Shown here: positions 45,542-56,272 of the stretch, piece by piece
Layout of the letters: each line of letters starts with the position of its first letter
Numbering within the stretch: position 1 is the first letter of the stretch
DNA from: Idiomarina baltica OS145
Lineage (GTDB): Bacteria > Pseudomonadota > Gammaproteobacteria > Enterobacterales > Alteromonadaceae
Direction: 5' to 3'
Assembly (NCBI RefSeq): GCF_000152885.1
Contig: NZ_CH672406.1
Coordinates: 108,761 to 172,760 of the forward strand
DNA length: 64,000 nucleotides
Notes under the pieces: model-generated
Told to the model about the DNA's origin: nothing
What the model saw: only the letters and a program-made list of their open reading frames with translations
Databases searched by the model: none
Position numbers and translations under genes: made by a program

Positions 45542-46300
45542 ATGAGTAGTGTTTTAGCAAACAACATCAGCGGTAAGGTCGTTGTTATCACTGGTGGTAG
45601 TAGCGGTTTAGGCGAGACCACAGCAAGACATTTAGCCAGCCTTGGCGCATCTGTTGTTTTAGGTGCCCGACGCATCGACAAGCTTGAAGCTATTGCTGCT
45701 GACATACGCACAGCGGGCGGAGAAGTTGCGGTTCAAGCGACAGATGTGACTAGCCAGGACGAAGTGAAGGCTCTTGTAAATCTTGCACAAGAGCGCTTCG
45801 GTAAAGTTGATGTGGTTATCAATAATGCAGGGTTAATGGCTATTGCACCGTTAGCTGAGACTCGAGTTGACGAATGGGATCGCATGATTGACATCAACGT
45901 TAAAGGTCTGCTGTATGGAGTAGCCGCAGCGCTTCCGATCTTTCAGGCTCAGGGAACAGGCCACTTTATCAATATTTCATCCGTAGCGGGTGTCAAAGTA
46001 TTCAGTCCCGGCGGCACGGTTTATAGCGGAACCAAATTCGCTGTTCGCGCTATTGCCGAAGGCTTGCGCCATGAAGTTGGGGGTGAAATTCGTTCAACAA
46101 TCATTTCACCGGGGGCAATCGAATCTGAATTAAAACATGGAAGTTCAGATACTCAGGGTGCAGCCTTTGTAAAAGATTTTTATCAGCAAAATGAAATTCC
46201 ATCTGAATCTGTTGCTCGTGCTATCGCATACGCAATTGAGCAGCCTGCGGATGTGGATATCAACGAGATTGTTCTGCGCCCAACTGTTCAAGAGTTTTAA
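45542..46300 (+). CDS. Short-chain dehydrogenase/reductase
   Basis: The 252-residue SDR has the NAD(P) site TGGSSGLG (about 14-21), NNAG (about 88-91), a catalytic Ser in ISSVAG, and YSGTKFA (Tyr-x3-Lys, about 155-161). An Arg after the second strand (GARRID) suggests NADP. The ATG at 45542 has GAGG upstream. It leads the LysR-controlled redox operon. Substrate unknown. Confidence 0.93.
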   Translation: MSSVLANNISGKVVVITGGSSGLGETTARHLASLGASVVLGARRIDKLEAIAADIRTAGGEVAVQATDVTSQDEVKALVNLAQERFGKVDVVINNAGLMAIAPLAETRVDEWDRMIDINVKGLLYGVAAALPIFQAQGTGHFINISSVAGVKVFSPGGTVYSGTKFAVRAIAEGLRHEVGGEIRSTIISPGAIESELKHGSSDTQGAAFVKDFYQQNEIPSESVARAIAYAIEQPADVDINEIVLRPTVQEF

Positions 46301-46326
46301 TTCGTTTAATACAAGACCGATTAACC

Positions 46327-46351
46327 AGCGGGTGATTTAACCACCCGCTGA
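46327..46351. terminator. Hairpin between SDR and first MDR gene
   Basis: CAGCGGGTG and CACCCGCTG form a stem around a short AT-rich loop; no long U-tract follows. It may attenuate or stabilise the SDR message ahead of the downstream gene. Confidence 0.6.
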
Positions 46352-46374
46352 ATATTCAGTTTGTGAGGTTATTG

Positions 46375-47382
46375 ATGACAGCGTTAAACAGACAAATGCG
46401 TGCTTTGGTATTAGATAGCTATGAAGAGGGTACAGTATTCCGGGATGCCCTGATTAACTTACCCTCTCCATCAGCAGGTCAGGTGCAAGTAAAAATATTT
46501 GCAAGTGGAGTCAATCCTATTGATTACAAGATCCGCCAAGGTATCGCTCCTTATGCCATGCCGGAATTACCCGCAGTACTTGGCACCGATTTAGCTGGAG
46601 AAATTGTTGCTATCGGCGACGGCGTCACCGACTTTGCAGTAGGCGATGCAGTTTATGGTCTGACTGGCGGAGTGCGAGGATTGCAAGGATCATTGGCTGA
46701 ATATGCCAACGTAGATGCTGAGTTACTTGCTCTCAAACCGAAAAATTTGTCCATGCGTGAAGCTGCGGCTTTACCTCTGGTTGCACTTACCGCTTGGGAA
46801 GGTTTGGTTGACAAGGCGAATGTTAAAGCGGGCCAGAAAGTCCTTATCCAAGGTGGAGCTGGCGGAGTTGGGCATGTAGCTGTGCAAATTGCTAAGGCCT
46901 TAGGTGCCGACGTTTATGCCACTGCATCGACTGGAAAACAACAACTGCTCAAGGAGCTTGGTGCCACGCCAATTGATTATCACACTGCAAGCCCTGCTGA
47001 GTACGTGGACGCATACACCCAAGGCAAAGGATTCGATATCATTTACGACACTGTCGGTGGCTCTGTACTCGATGCCTCATTAGGTATCATTGCACATTAT
47101 GGACATATTTTAAGCTGTGCTGCATTCGGCTCACATAACCTGGCACCGTCGTCATTACGCTCTGCAACATTGTCAGCGATTTTTGTGTTACATCCACAGC
47201 TCAGCGGAGAGGGGCGCAAACATCATGGTGACATTCTGCGGCAAATTACGGCTCTTGTTGAAGCTAGACAAATTAAGCCACTACTCGATCCGTTACGCTT
47301 TTCCCTAGACACGGCAATGGATGCACATAATGCCGTAGAGTTGGGATCCATGGGTAAAGTAGTTATTGATGTAATTGCTTAA
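46375..47382 (+). CDS. MDR-family quinone oxidoreductase 1
   Basis: The 335-residue protein is a zinc-independent medium-chain reductase: GVNPIDYKIRQG, LGTDLAGEIVAIG, LPLVALTAWEGL, and the nucleotide fold QGGAGGVGHVAVQIAKALGADV (about 156-177). Such enzymes reduce quinones or enones with NADPH. GAGG precedes the ATG at 46375. It lies between the SDR gene and a second paralogue of the same length. Confidence 0.92.
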   Translation: MTALNRQMRALVLDSYEEGTVFRDALINLPSPSAGQVQVKIFASGVNPIDYKIRQGIAPYAMPELPAVLGTDLAGEIVAIGDGVTDFAVGDAVYGLTGGVRGLQGSLAEYANVDAELLALKPKNLSMREAAALPLVALTAWEGLVDKANVKAGQKVLIQGGAGGVGHVAVQIAKALGADVYATASTGKQQLLKELGATPIDYHTASPAEYVDAYTQGKGFDIIYDTVGGSVLDASLGIIAHYGHILSCAAFGSHNLAPSSLRSATLSAIFVLHPQLSGEGRKHHGDILRQITALVEARQIKPLLDPLRFSLDTAMDAHNAVELGSMGKVVIDVIA

Positions 47383-47404
47383 AAAGTCATTGTTGAGGAT
47401 GCAT

Positions 47405-48412
47405 ATGAGCCCAAGAAAACTAATTAGAACTGTTCGTTTCCATGAATTAGGTGGCCCCGAGGTATTAACTATTGACTCGCTGGCGAGTCCAAGTTTGCAG
47501 GCCACTGATGTCCGTATTGCGGTCAAAGTTGTTGGGCTCAATCGTGCTGATGCCATGTTTAGGCGAGGCAGCTATATAGAAAAGGCTGACTTCCCTTCAC
47601 GAATCGGCTATGAAGCATCTGGGATAGTCATTGAAGTCGGGGAAGAGGTGAATCATTTACGCCTTGGGGACGAGGTTTGTATTGTCCCTCAGATGGGGCT
47701 TTCTCAGAATGGCTGCTACGCAGAAGAGATTGTCGTACCAAGTGAATATGTGGCACCCAAACCAGCAGGTCTAACCTTTGCTGAAGGCGCAGCAGCTTGG
47801 ATGCAGTACCTGACAGTTTATGGCGCTGTGGTCGAAATTGCTAACGTGCAAAAAGGCGATGCAGTACTGATAACCGCCGCATCGAGCAGTGTTGGATTGG
47901 CTGCGATTCAAATTGTGAATTCTCTAGGGGGTATCCCTATCGCTACAACTCAAACACGAGCTAAAAAGGCTGCTGTGCTCACGGCTGGCGCGGCCCATGT
48001 GATTGCAACCCAAGAAGAACCGCTACTGGATAGCTTGAGAAGCATCTTGGGAGCAAACAATTTAAAAGTCGCATTTGATGCTGTCGGTGGGCCGCAGATA
48101 GCTGAAATTGCTGAAGCAATGAGCCCTGAAGGAACAATAATAGTACACGGAGCATTGAGTCCCGAAATAACGCCTTTTCCCTTAAAACTAGCACTTCGTA
48201 AAAGTCTGACAGTTAGGGGATATGTGTTTACTGAAGTTATAAAAGACATCGAGCGTTTTCGCAGAGCAAAGCAATTTATCCACTCGGGTTTATCCGAAGG
48301 AACACTCAAGCCTGTCATTGATCGAAGCTTTAAATTTGAAGAGATAGTGGCAGCGCATCACTATCTGGAGTCAAATCAGCAGATTGGTAAAATAGTGGTC
48401 GTACTTGATTAA
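47405..48412 (+). CDS. MDR-family quinone oxidoreductase 2
   Basis: The 335-residue protein has VGLNRADAMFRRG, RIGYEASGIVIEVG, WMQYLTVYGAV, and a nucleotide-binding TAASSSVGLAAIQIVNSLGG (about 150-169). The usual GGxGxVG is replaced by SSSVG. GAGG lies 7 bases before the ATG at 47405. It completes the LysR-linked set and probably removes a reactive carbonyl or quinone. Confidence 0.9.
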   Translation: MSPRKLIRTVRFHELGGPEVLTIDSLASPSLQATDVRIAVKVVGLNRADAMFRRGSYIEKADFPSRIGYEASGIVIEVGEEVNHLRLGDEVCIVPQMGLSQNGCYAEEIVVPSEYVAPKPAGLTFAEGAAAWMQYLTVYGAVVEIANVQKGDAVLITAASSSVGLAAIQIVNSLGGIPIATTQTRAKKAAVLTAGAAHVIATQEEPLLDSLRSILGANNLKVAFDAVGGPQIAEIAEAMSPEGTIIVHGALSPEITPFPLKLALRKSLTVRGYVFTEVIKDIERFRRAKQFIHSGLSEGTLKPVIDRSFKFEEIVAAHHYLESNQQIGKIVVVLD

Positions 48413-48591
48413 CAGTTCGTAGCTTTCGCTTGTCTCTCAACTCAGTCAGTGCCTGATAATAATTAGCGTGCTGTAAGTTTTATACTTAGGCGTAGAGCAG
48501 GAATGCTTATTCGCCGAACTATAAATATCGAGATAGTACATGCAGAAAAGTCCGCTTTTCGTTCAAAGCGGTCCAATTATAAATTTGGCTT

Positions 48592-49261
48592 GCTAATTTT
48601 AGCGGCTATTATGACTGGGTAAATCGCCAACCGTCGCGTCGTGCCGTTGATAATGAACGATTGCTGACGCGTATTAAAGAGCTCCATGAAGATCTAAGAG
48701 AAGAAAAGGAAACTGTCAGTCTAAATCGCGTTGCGCGATTAATGGCGCTGTATGGGTTGCAAGGTTGGCCGCGTAAAAAGGGGCGTGGGCGAAAAACACC
48801 ATCTCAGCGCCCGGATAGTATTAAAAACCACCTGGGACGAGACTTCAAAGCCTTTGAGCCCAACACTAAGTGAGTAACTGACATAACCGAAGTGAAAACA
48901 GATGAAGGAAAACTTTATCTGTGCGTTGTGCTGGATCTGTTTAACCATGTCGTTGTCGGCTGGTCAATGCACCATCGGCAGGATAGAAAAATGGTGCTGA
49001 GAGCGGTGGAGATGGCAGTCTGGCAATGTCCTGAGGCGACACAGGCAATACTGCATTCGGCTCGTGGAACGCAATTTACCAGCGGCGATTATCAACGGTA
49101 CTAAAAAATAAACAACGACTTATTGGGGAGCATGAGTGCTGTCGGTCATTGTGCCGATATATTTTTTACATCGAGCGGTTCCATAATCCAAGAATGCGAC
49201 GTAGAGTAGCGAATCAAGACAGGAAGTTTACAAACGTTTTAAACTGTCCGCAGAAACGGGG
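48592..49261 (+). pseudogene. IS3-family transposase orfB remnant
   Basis: Reading begins at a [11 protein letters not shown] segment, runs through [11 protein letters not shown] and the [10 protein letters not shown] region, meets TGA (48871-48873) where a Trp is expected before VTDITEVKT, and continues through the DDE-core remnants. After a further stop near 49104 a different frame holds FHNPRMRRRVANQDRKFT. So the gene has stops, a shift and lost parts, with no inverted repeats found. Its right end joins directly onto the truncated KAP gene. Confidence 0.85.
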
Positions 49262-49264
49262 TAG

Positions 49265-50095
49265 AACCCTATCGTGATTTTTATCGATGAACTTGACCGT
49301 TGCCGACCTGACTTCTCAGTACAGGTATTAGAGCTCATTAAGCACACATTTGATATTCCTGGTGTCGACTTCGTACTAGTGACAAACACGACACAATTGA
49401 AGGCAGCAATTAACCATGCGTATGGTGCAGGAGTTGAGGCCGGCCGTTATCTTGATAAATTTATAAAATTTAAATGTTCCCTCCCCCAAAAATTTATCCC
49501 TAAGGGTGGCTCCCATTTTCATGAAAAAGTAGCTTCTGTCGAACATATATCAAAACTCTTGTTAAAGAGCCCGACTTTACAGAACACAAAACTAATCGAA
49601 CAAGACCATATTGTTAAATCCGTGTGCGAAGATTTTACACACATCAAGAATCTCTCGCTAAGGGAAGTTGAAACCTTCGTCCGTCACATCGAGATATATC
49701 ATCAATTGACACAAGATTTGGCAGATAATAAGTATCCAGGTTATTGCTTACTGCGGTTGTTCGGAATCTTTACCTTCTGTTTTGAGCAGGAGCTTCAAAA
49801 GTCTATTATGAATGAGTCAATAGACATTGATTACGTAGCAAGATACTTAGAGTTGCCTCTAGCATCTGACTGGGATAAGGGTCGTGCCCCTAGAAGCGCA
49901 AAACAGTATATTGCATATTTCCTCATAAGAGAGCTCGAAGGTGACGATGGGAGATATCTAGCTCCAGAGAGTCAAGCAAGCAGCTTTGGACAGTTAGAAC
50001 GTAGTTTATTCGGACCTTTTGGGCTAGACGATAACGAAGCCTTTGAAACAATAAAATCATCAATTCAAAGTTTTTACCTGGGAACCAGTGAGTAA
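49265..50095 (+). pseudogene. KAP-family P-loop NTPase, 5' truncated
   Basis: The frame opens at 49265 with the Walker B-like VIFIDELDRCRPDF and a KAP core FVLVTNTTQLKAAINHAYG. No Walker A loop or TM insertion remains, so the N-terminal half is missing; the IS3 remnant abuts the break. KAP NTPases are often part of phage-defence islands. The GTG at 49274 would give a 273-residue product, probably inactive. Confidence 0.82.
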
Positions 50096-50174
50096 GTTTT
50101 ATGCTTCCTGCACTGCGGTTACGATTTTGGTGAGTTGAAGTTGAAGCGAAGTGCGGACTGAAGGGCCATACTAG

Positions 50175-50201
50175 AAGTTGTTCGGTTTCGCCGAACAACT
50201 T
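50175..50201. terminator. 11-bp perfect hairpin upstream of hsdR
   Basis: AAGTTGTTCGG and CCGAACAACTT pair perfectly around TTTCG. There is a TAATC rather than a U-run after it, so it may be a terminator of the KAP message or a protein-binding site. Confidence 0.65.
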
Positions 50202-50278
50202 AATCTGGTAGCTTATTTTTTGATTTAAAAATAATAAAAGCGTCTGTTGCCAAAAGGCAATGTTACGCGGAGAAAACA

Positions 50279-53200
50279 ATGGAACAGTTTGCCCCAAAAT
50301 TTCAGGAAGAATATGCCGCTAAAATACCGGCCTTGACGCTATTAGCCAGTTTGGGGTGGTCATTTTTATCACCACAGGAGGCACTGGCAAAGCGTGGTGG
50401 TAAACAGGATCGTGTGGTGCTGCGTGAGGTATTACGCGATGTACTGAGTCAGCGCACCTTTCATTATGCCGGTAAAAGCTATCCGCTGTCCGAAAACTCC
50501 ATTGATAACATTGTCTCACACCTTTGCAGCCCGGCTCTTAATGAGGGGCTTCGCCACGCCAACGAAGCAATTTATAACCATTTAATGTACGGCATTCCGG
50601 TGACGGAGTTCGTTGACGGCAAAAAGGTCACGCCGACGGTCTCCATCATCGACTGGCAGAATCCAGATAACAACCAGTTTCACTTCACCGAAGAATACAC
50701 CGTAACGCGTGCCGGAGGCTTTGAAAGTCGCCGCCCTGATCTGGTTTGTTTTGTAAATGGCCTGCCGCTGGTTGTTATAGAAGCGAAGCGCCCTGACGGT
50801 AATGCTCAGAAAGGACCAACGATAAACGAAGGTATCTCGCAAAGTCTGCGAAACCAACGCCCTGACGAAGTCCCTCACCTGTTCGCGTATTCGCAACTGT
50901 TGTTATCGGTGAATGGCATTGACGGGCGTTATGGCACCGTGGAGACCCCGGAAAAGTTCTGGGCCGCCTGGAAAGAAGAAGATATTAGCGATGCCGAAAT
51001 GCTGGCGCTAAAGAATAAGGCGCTAGACGATGCCACCCTTCAACATCTATTCGACCACCGCGATAAGCGCGACCTCAGTTGGTATCACAACCTGATTGCC
51101 GGTGGTGAGCTTATGGTGACCGGTCAAGATAAACTGCTGATAAGCCTACTGTCCAAAGAGCGCCTGTTCGATATGGTGCGCTACTTCACTATTTTTGATA
51201 AAAAAAATTGGCAAGATTGTGGGTCGTTACCAGCAAGTGTTTGGCATCAAACGACTGCTTGAGCGTATTCAAAAGCGCAACAGTAAAGGTGGTCGCGAAG
51301 GCGGCGTTATCTGGCATACCACAGGCTCGGGCAAGTCCTTCACCATGGTGTTTTTATCCAAAGCGCTGATTTTGCACGACGAGCTAAAACAATGTCGGGT
51401 GATTGTTGTCACCGACCGTGTTGATTTAGAAAACCAGCTCTCGAAAACCTTTGCATCTGGCGGCGAGTTATCCAGTAAAAAAGACAAAGAAGCCGCCATG
51501 GCCACGTCGGGCAAGCGACTAGCTCAGCAAATTGGTAAAAGCAATGAACGCATTATCTTCACGCTCATTCAGAAGTTTAACTCGGCCACCAAACTGCCCG
51601 AGTGTCACAACGACAGCCCCAACATTATCGTATTGATTGACGAAGGTCACCGCAGCCAGGGTGGCGAGAACAACATACGCATGAACCAGGCACTGCCAAA
51701 CGCATCCTTTGTAGCCTTTACCGGTACGCCGCTGTTAAAGGACGATAAAACGACCAACAAATTCGGACCTATCGTTCACGCGTACACAATGCAACGTGCC
51801 GTGGAAGATAAAACCGTGACACCCCTGCTCTACGAAGAGCGGATACCCGACCTGGATGTAAACGAGCGTGCCATCGACGCCTGGTTCGAGCGTATGACCG
51901 ACGGTTTAAGTGACGAGCAAAAAGGTGACTTAAAGAAAAAGTTCAGCCGCCGCGGCCAGGTGTATGGCACCGACGAGCGTATAAAGCTGATTGCGTACGA
52001 CATCGCTCATCACTTCGATAAAAACATCGATGAAGGTTTAAAAGGTCAGCTGTGCTGTGACGGCAAAGCCTCGGCCATTAAGTACAAAAAATACCTGGAC
52101 GAAGTCGGCCTGTTTGAATCCGCCGTGGTGATGAGCTCCCCCGATACTCGCGAAGGCAATACCTCGGTTGACGAGAAAACCATGCCGGAAGTTAGCAAGT
52201 GGTGGAAAGAGCATGTCGGCTCTGCTGATGAGCAGAATTACACCAAAGAGCTGGTCGAGCGTTTTGATAAAGACCCTAAGCTGAAGCTGTTAATTGTGGT
52301 TGATAAGCTATTAACTGGTTTTGATGAGCCAAAAAACGCCGTGCTCTATATCGACAAGCCACTAAAGGGACATAATCTCATTCAGGCGATTGCTCGCGTG
52401 AACCGTCTGCACCCCGACAAGAAATTTGGTCTGCTGATTGATTATCGCGGCATTTTGTCCGAGCTCGATACCACTATACAAAAATATCAGGACTTGGCTT
52501 CACGTACCCAGGGCGGTTACGACATCGATGATATTGATGGTCTTTACCAGCAGATGAGTACCGAGTACAAACGCCTACCCCTGCTTTATAAAGAGCTCTG
52601 GGCGATATTTGACGGCGTTAAGAATAAATCAGACACCGAAGCCCTGCGTCATGCCCTGTTGCCGCGCATCGAAGAAATAAGCGGCGAGATGGTCGATAGA
52701 AATCAGAAACGCCGCGAAGACTTTTACGAAGCGCTCACAGCATTTGCTACCTGCCTTAAAGTTGCACTGCAGTCGGCTACCTTCTTTGAAGATAAGAGCT
52801 TTACCGATAAGGACCGTCGACAATACAAAGAGACAGTGAAACAACTGTCCAGTCTTCGTCAAACCGTGCAACAGGATTCCGGCGAGCGTGTCAGTTACGA
52901 CGAGTACGCTCACGAGGTGAAAAAGCTGCTGAATAAACACGTCGTTGGTGTCGAAGTACGTGATTCTGATGGCGTATACGAAGTCGGTAAAATGGGGCAG
53001 AAGCAGGCACCAGAGGATTGGAACGAAGATAAAACCCGTAACGAAACTGATATTATTAAAACTCGTGTTACTAAAATGATAGAGCAAGAGCTTGGTGATG
53101 ACCCCTACGCTCAAGAAGCCTTTTCTAAGCTACTGCGTGAAGCCATCGAAGAAGCGGAGAAACTATTTGATCACCCGCTGAAACAATACATGCTATTCCG

Positions 53201-53561
53201 CGAGTTTGAGGAGCAGGTACAAGAGCGTCGCTTGGATGATATCCCTGAACGGTTGACCGGCAATCATCATGCACAAGCCTATTATGGCGTGTTCAAAAAG
53301 CACCTACCCGAGGCCTTCACCGTGATGGACGAGCATGCGCAGGAGAAATGGGTAGAGATTGCGTTTGATGTCGATAGCATCGTTAGCCAATCCGTTGCGG
53401 AAAACTCAATTAACCCTAATAACATTGAAGCTGATATTCGTAAAAAGCTGCTGCCGAAGATTTTCGCGGAATGCAAAGCCGTCGGTGGTGGTATAGACCA
53501 GGCGAAAAAGATTGTCGAAGCCATTGTACAGGTGGTTCGTGTTGGACAATTGGGTCATTAA
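50279..53561 (+). pseudogene. hsdR: Type I restriction HsdR, frame broken at an A8 run
   Basis: Frame one (50279-51262) encodes the N-terminal nuclease with RRPDLVCFVNGLPLVVIEAKRP (Asp and ExK) and runs to about FDKK. Frame two (from about 51195 to 53561) continues with GRYQQVFGIKRLLERI, Walker A TTGSGKS, DExH IDEGH and the helicase half. The break is at A8 (51200-51207). Loss of one A would restore one ORF of about 1090 residues. This could be phase variation, transcriptional slippage or a sequencing error. No hsdM or hsdS is nearby, so a working type I system is absent here. Confidence 0.85.
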
Positions 53562-53564
53562 GCC

Positions 53565-54347
53565 ATGAACGTTGCGATACGTTTTGCTAGGCAGGTTGCA
53601 GAGAAGCATAAGCCATACGGGGATAAACTTAGCTTTTATTACGCCGACGAGCTGATTGAGTTCGAGCGCGTTACCGCCAAAAGTCCTCAGCGAAAAATTA
53701 AAATCAAGGTGTTGCCGGACTGCTCTGTAAAAGTCGCCGCACCGGTTGATAGCTCTGATGACGACGTATTGCGTGCCGCCAAAAAACGTGCACGCTGGAT
53801 TTACCAGCAACTACGAGAGTTTCGTAAGCAACTAACGCACATTACTCCGCGTCGGTATGTCAGTGGTGAAAGTCATTATTACCTGGGCAAGCAATACGTA
53901 CTCAAAGTGCTAATAAAACCCGACCAAACAGCCGGTGTTAAGTTGCTTCGCGGCCAACTTGAAGTGAACGTGCGTCAGTACACTCCAGAGCGGGTAAAAG
54001 CCGCAATGGAAGCCTGGTACAAGCTCAAAGCAAAAGACCTCTTTCACAAGCGTTTAGACGCCGTTTTAGAGCAAACACTGTGGGTTGATAAGCGCCCTCC
54101 TCTGCGAACACTGACCATGCAAACTCAATGGGGCAGCTGCTCACCGAACGGACGAATCACCTTAAACCCACTGCTGGTTAAAGCGCCACGCGAATGCATC
54201 GACTACGTTATATTGCACGAGCTTTGCCATATAGCTGAACACAACCACAGCGAACGATTTTACCGACTTATGGGACAGGTTATGCCGGATTGGCAACGTG
54301 TAAAGAACCAGCTAGATCAGATGGCTGGCCGGATTTTTAATGGGTAA
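53565..54347 (+). CDS. M48/YgjP-family metalloprotease domain protein
   Basis: The 260-residue protein ends in a zinc site: DYVILHELCHIAEHNHSERFYRL (HELCH plus downstream His-Glu region, about 210-232) after TQWGSCSPNGRITLNP. It matches the YgjP/DUF45 group that often follows hsdR in type I loci. Its ATG is 4 bases after the hsdR stop, so they are co-translated. Its role in restriction is unknown. Confidence 0.9.
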   Translation: MNVAIRFARQVAEKHKPYGDKLSFYYADELIEFERVTAKSPQRKIKIKVLPDCSVKVAAPVDSSDDDVLRAAKKRARWIYQQLREFRKQLTHITPRRYVSGESHYYLGKQYVLKVLIKPDQTAGVKLLRGQLEVNVRQYTPERVKAAMEAWYKLKAKDLFHKRLDAVLEQTLWVDKRPPLRTLTMQTQWGSCSPNGRITLNPLLVKAPRECIDYVILHELCHIAEHNHSERFYRLMGQVMPDWQRVKNQLDQMAGRIFNG

Positions 54348-54404
54348 TGTTGAGTTGGTAACTAACTATATTCATCGGTGATTGTATTAACGCTAGGCGG
54401 CTAA

Positions 54405-55205
54405 ATGGAACTTCTTCACCATTATACATCAATAGACACTCTCGAACTCATTCTAAAGAACCGGACGCTCAGGCTTGGGCGACTCGATAACGTAGATGAC
54501 AAACAAGAAAGTCAGCTTATCCATGAAAAGCACTGGGCCCAGTACCTATTTATCAGTAGTTGGTGTAAAGACCATGATGAAAATTCCCGGTTATGGCGTG
54601 AATATACAGACAATAAAGGCGTTCGCATTAGCCTTCCCAGGTTTCCATTCGAGCAGCATGTTTTAAAATCAAAGCCAGAACTTACCTTATTTTTTGTCGA
54701 TGGTTCGATTAGCCCCGTGCCATTGTCAGACATCTATAACGATAAATGGATGTTTTTCCTACCTCCAATCAATGAAGAACATTACGGTAAAGATGTTATT
54801 TATGTTGATAATCCTGAAGAGCATATCAGTCCACCGATTACGCAAGACTCGGATGGATATCACTTAAATGGGTTGTTCGATTTGGCCACGATTAAGGATT
54901 CAAACTTATGGAGCGAACAAAATGAGTTTCGCTACATATTTTTTGTGGTTCCCGGCCACCCGGGAATTATGGCGAAATGGGAAGCCACTGGCGATCCTAA
55001 GTTTCCAGCGGCTTATATGGCAAACTGCATTGTTAAGGGTATCCCAAGTCAACTTTTACATTTTGATGTTAAACTAGGAAAAGCAATCGAAGATGTGGTG
55101 ATTACAATGGGTCCTGAATGCTCAAATGAGGATTTCGAACGTACGAACAGACTAGTTGATAAGTACACTTTGCGAGGCTTAGTGAAAACAAGTAACCTGT
55201 CCTAG
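54405..55205 (+). CDS. DUF2971-like protein
   Basis: The 266-residue protein opens LLHHYTSIDTLELILKNRTLRLGRLDNVDDKQES, the DUF2971 hallmark, and has WCKDHDENSRLWREY (about 49-63) and an EQNEFRYIFF strand later. DUF2971 proteins are frequent in defence islands and adjacent to reverse transcriptase or restriction genes; function is unknown. It follows the protease gene by 57 bases. Confidence 0.85.
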   Translation: MELLHHYTSIDTLELILKNRTLRLGRLDNVDDKQESQLIHEKHWAQYLFISSWCKDHDENSRLWREYTDNKGVRISLPRFPFEQHVLKSKPELTLFFVDGSISPVPLSDIYNDKWMFFLPPINEEHYGKDVIYVDNPEEHISPPITQDSDGYHLNGLFDLATIKDSNLWSEQNEFRYIFFVVPGHPGIMAKWEATGDPKFPAAYMANCIVKGIPSQLLHFDVKLGKAIEDVVITMGPECSNEDFERTNRLVDKYTLRGLVKTSNLS

Positions 55206-55256
55206 GGTATTTAAAATTTTTATTAACTAGAAAGAGTGGCGTTCGGGAGTTTCAAG

Positions 55257-55793
55257 GTGGGTATTTTAATTATATCTGGAGCAGGATTGTCAGCACCATC
55301 AGGCGCTCCCACCTTCAACGGAAAGTATCCCATTTACAATAATGTCGATCTGCTGCAGTCCGGGCTTGAACAGCTAGAACAGCTAAAACCTAATACAGCA
55401 CATAAAGAGTTATCTACGCTTCAGTCAGAAGCTGCAAAACAAAAAATCAGAGTGCGGCACATTACTCTTAATGTAGATGACTTAAATGAGGTCTGTGGAG
55501 CCACCGTTGAACATGTATATGGTAGAGCACGTGACCGAAGTATTAGTGAACTGGCAAACATCGATTTCTACGACCTATCATGGATCAGCGAGAAGCTTAT
55601 AATTTTGGTCGGACTCAGTGGGCTTGGCTTTCCATTAGCATGGTTAGAGTCATATTGCCGGAATAAACAAAAAAAGGTGATTAGCTTTAATTTAGTAGTA
55701 AACCAGGAGCTTGAATGTTATCAATGCGTCGGAGACGCAGCATGTTCGATTAATGCCGACAGGTTGCTCAGTTACTATGAATCACTGACGTAA
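55257..55793 (+). CDS. Minimal Sir2-like protein without zinc module
   Basis: The 178-residue protein has a truncated sirtuin core: GILIISGAGLSAPSGAPTFNG (NAD loop), LNVDDLNEVCG (usual TQNxDxL), VEHVYGRA with the catalytic-position His, and LVGLSG. The zinc-binding Cys ribbon of deacylases is missing, so it may act as an NADase or ADP-ribose enzyme instead. The GTG at 55257 has GGGAG upstream; the earlier GTG at 55236 is less likely. It is part of an operon with DUF2971 and two small genes. Confidence 0.75.
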   Translation: MGILIISGAGLSAPSGAPTFNGKYPIYNNVDLLQSGLEQLEQLKPNTAHKELSTLQSEAAKQKIRVRHITLNVDDLNEVCGATVEHVYGRARDRSISELANIDFYDLSWISEKLIILVGLSGLGFPLAWLESYCRNKQKKVISFNLVVNQELECYQCVGDAACSINADRLLSYYESLT

Positions 55794-55804
55794 GGATACA
55801 AGTT

Positions 55805-56272
55805 GTGCAGGTTCAGGAGTTTGAAGTAGCTAATGATGTCGTCGCTCATATCTACTCAGTAGAAATAACAGGGGTAGAATATAAGGTGTTTTTTGTACCA
55901 ACCACCTTTCACTATGTCGAAGGCTCTGAAGAAAGGGATTTTTATGCTGAAGAGCTAGGTTTCCCGGTGGCTGACAACTGCTACGAAGTGAAATTTGACC
56001 TTGAGAGTAACGTCGAGCAAAATATTCAGTTCGAGCCTCCGTCAGTAGGATGGAACATAAATATGTATGAGCTGGGCTCAGTAGTCTCCGCCGTTATAGA
56101 TGATCATTGCAACCGCTTCTCAGCAAAAGCATATACCGCCATGGCCGCAGACCCTAGGCTTGTAAAATACTATAAAAGGCTTGCCAAGTGGCATGCACCT
56201 AGACTAAAATTCAAGTGTGTTCAAAATTTAGGCAAGGAGGGACTCCATTATGCGTTCATTAAAGAAAACTGA
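55805..56272 (+). CDS. Unknown protein following Sir2-like gene
   Basis: The 155-residue protein starts at GTG 55805, 11 bases after the Sir2-like stop, so it is likely co-translated. It is acidic in its first half (SEERDFYAEELGF), then has a KAYTAMAADPRLVKYYKRLA helix (about 108-127). No family is recognised. It may be a partner or inhibitor of the Sir2-like protein. Confidence 0.65.
   Translation: MQVQEFEVANDVVAHIYSVEITGVEYKVFFVPTTFHYVEGSEERDFYAEELGFPVADNCYEVKFDLESNVEQNIQFEPPSVGWNINMYELGSVVSAVIDDHCNRFSAKAYTAMAADPRLVKYYKRLAKWHAPRLKFKCVQNLGKEGLHYAFIKEN

Noticed and set aside
46363-46374. GTG start at 46363 for the first MDR gene
   Set aside because: The GTG overlaps the GAGG ribosome site of the ATG at 46375.
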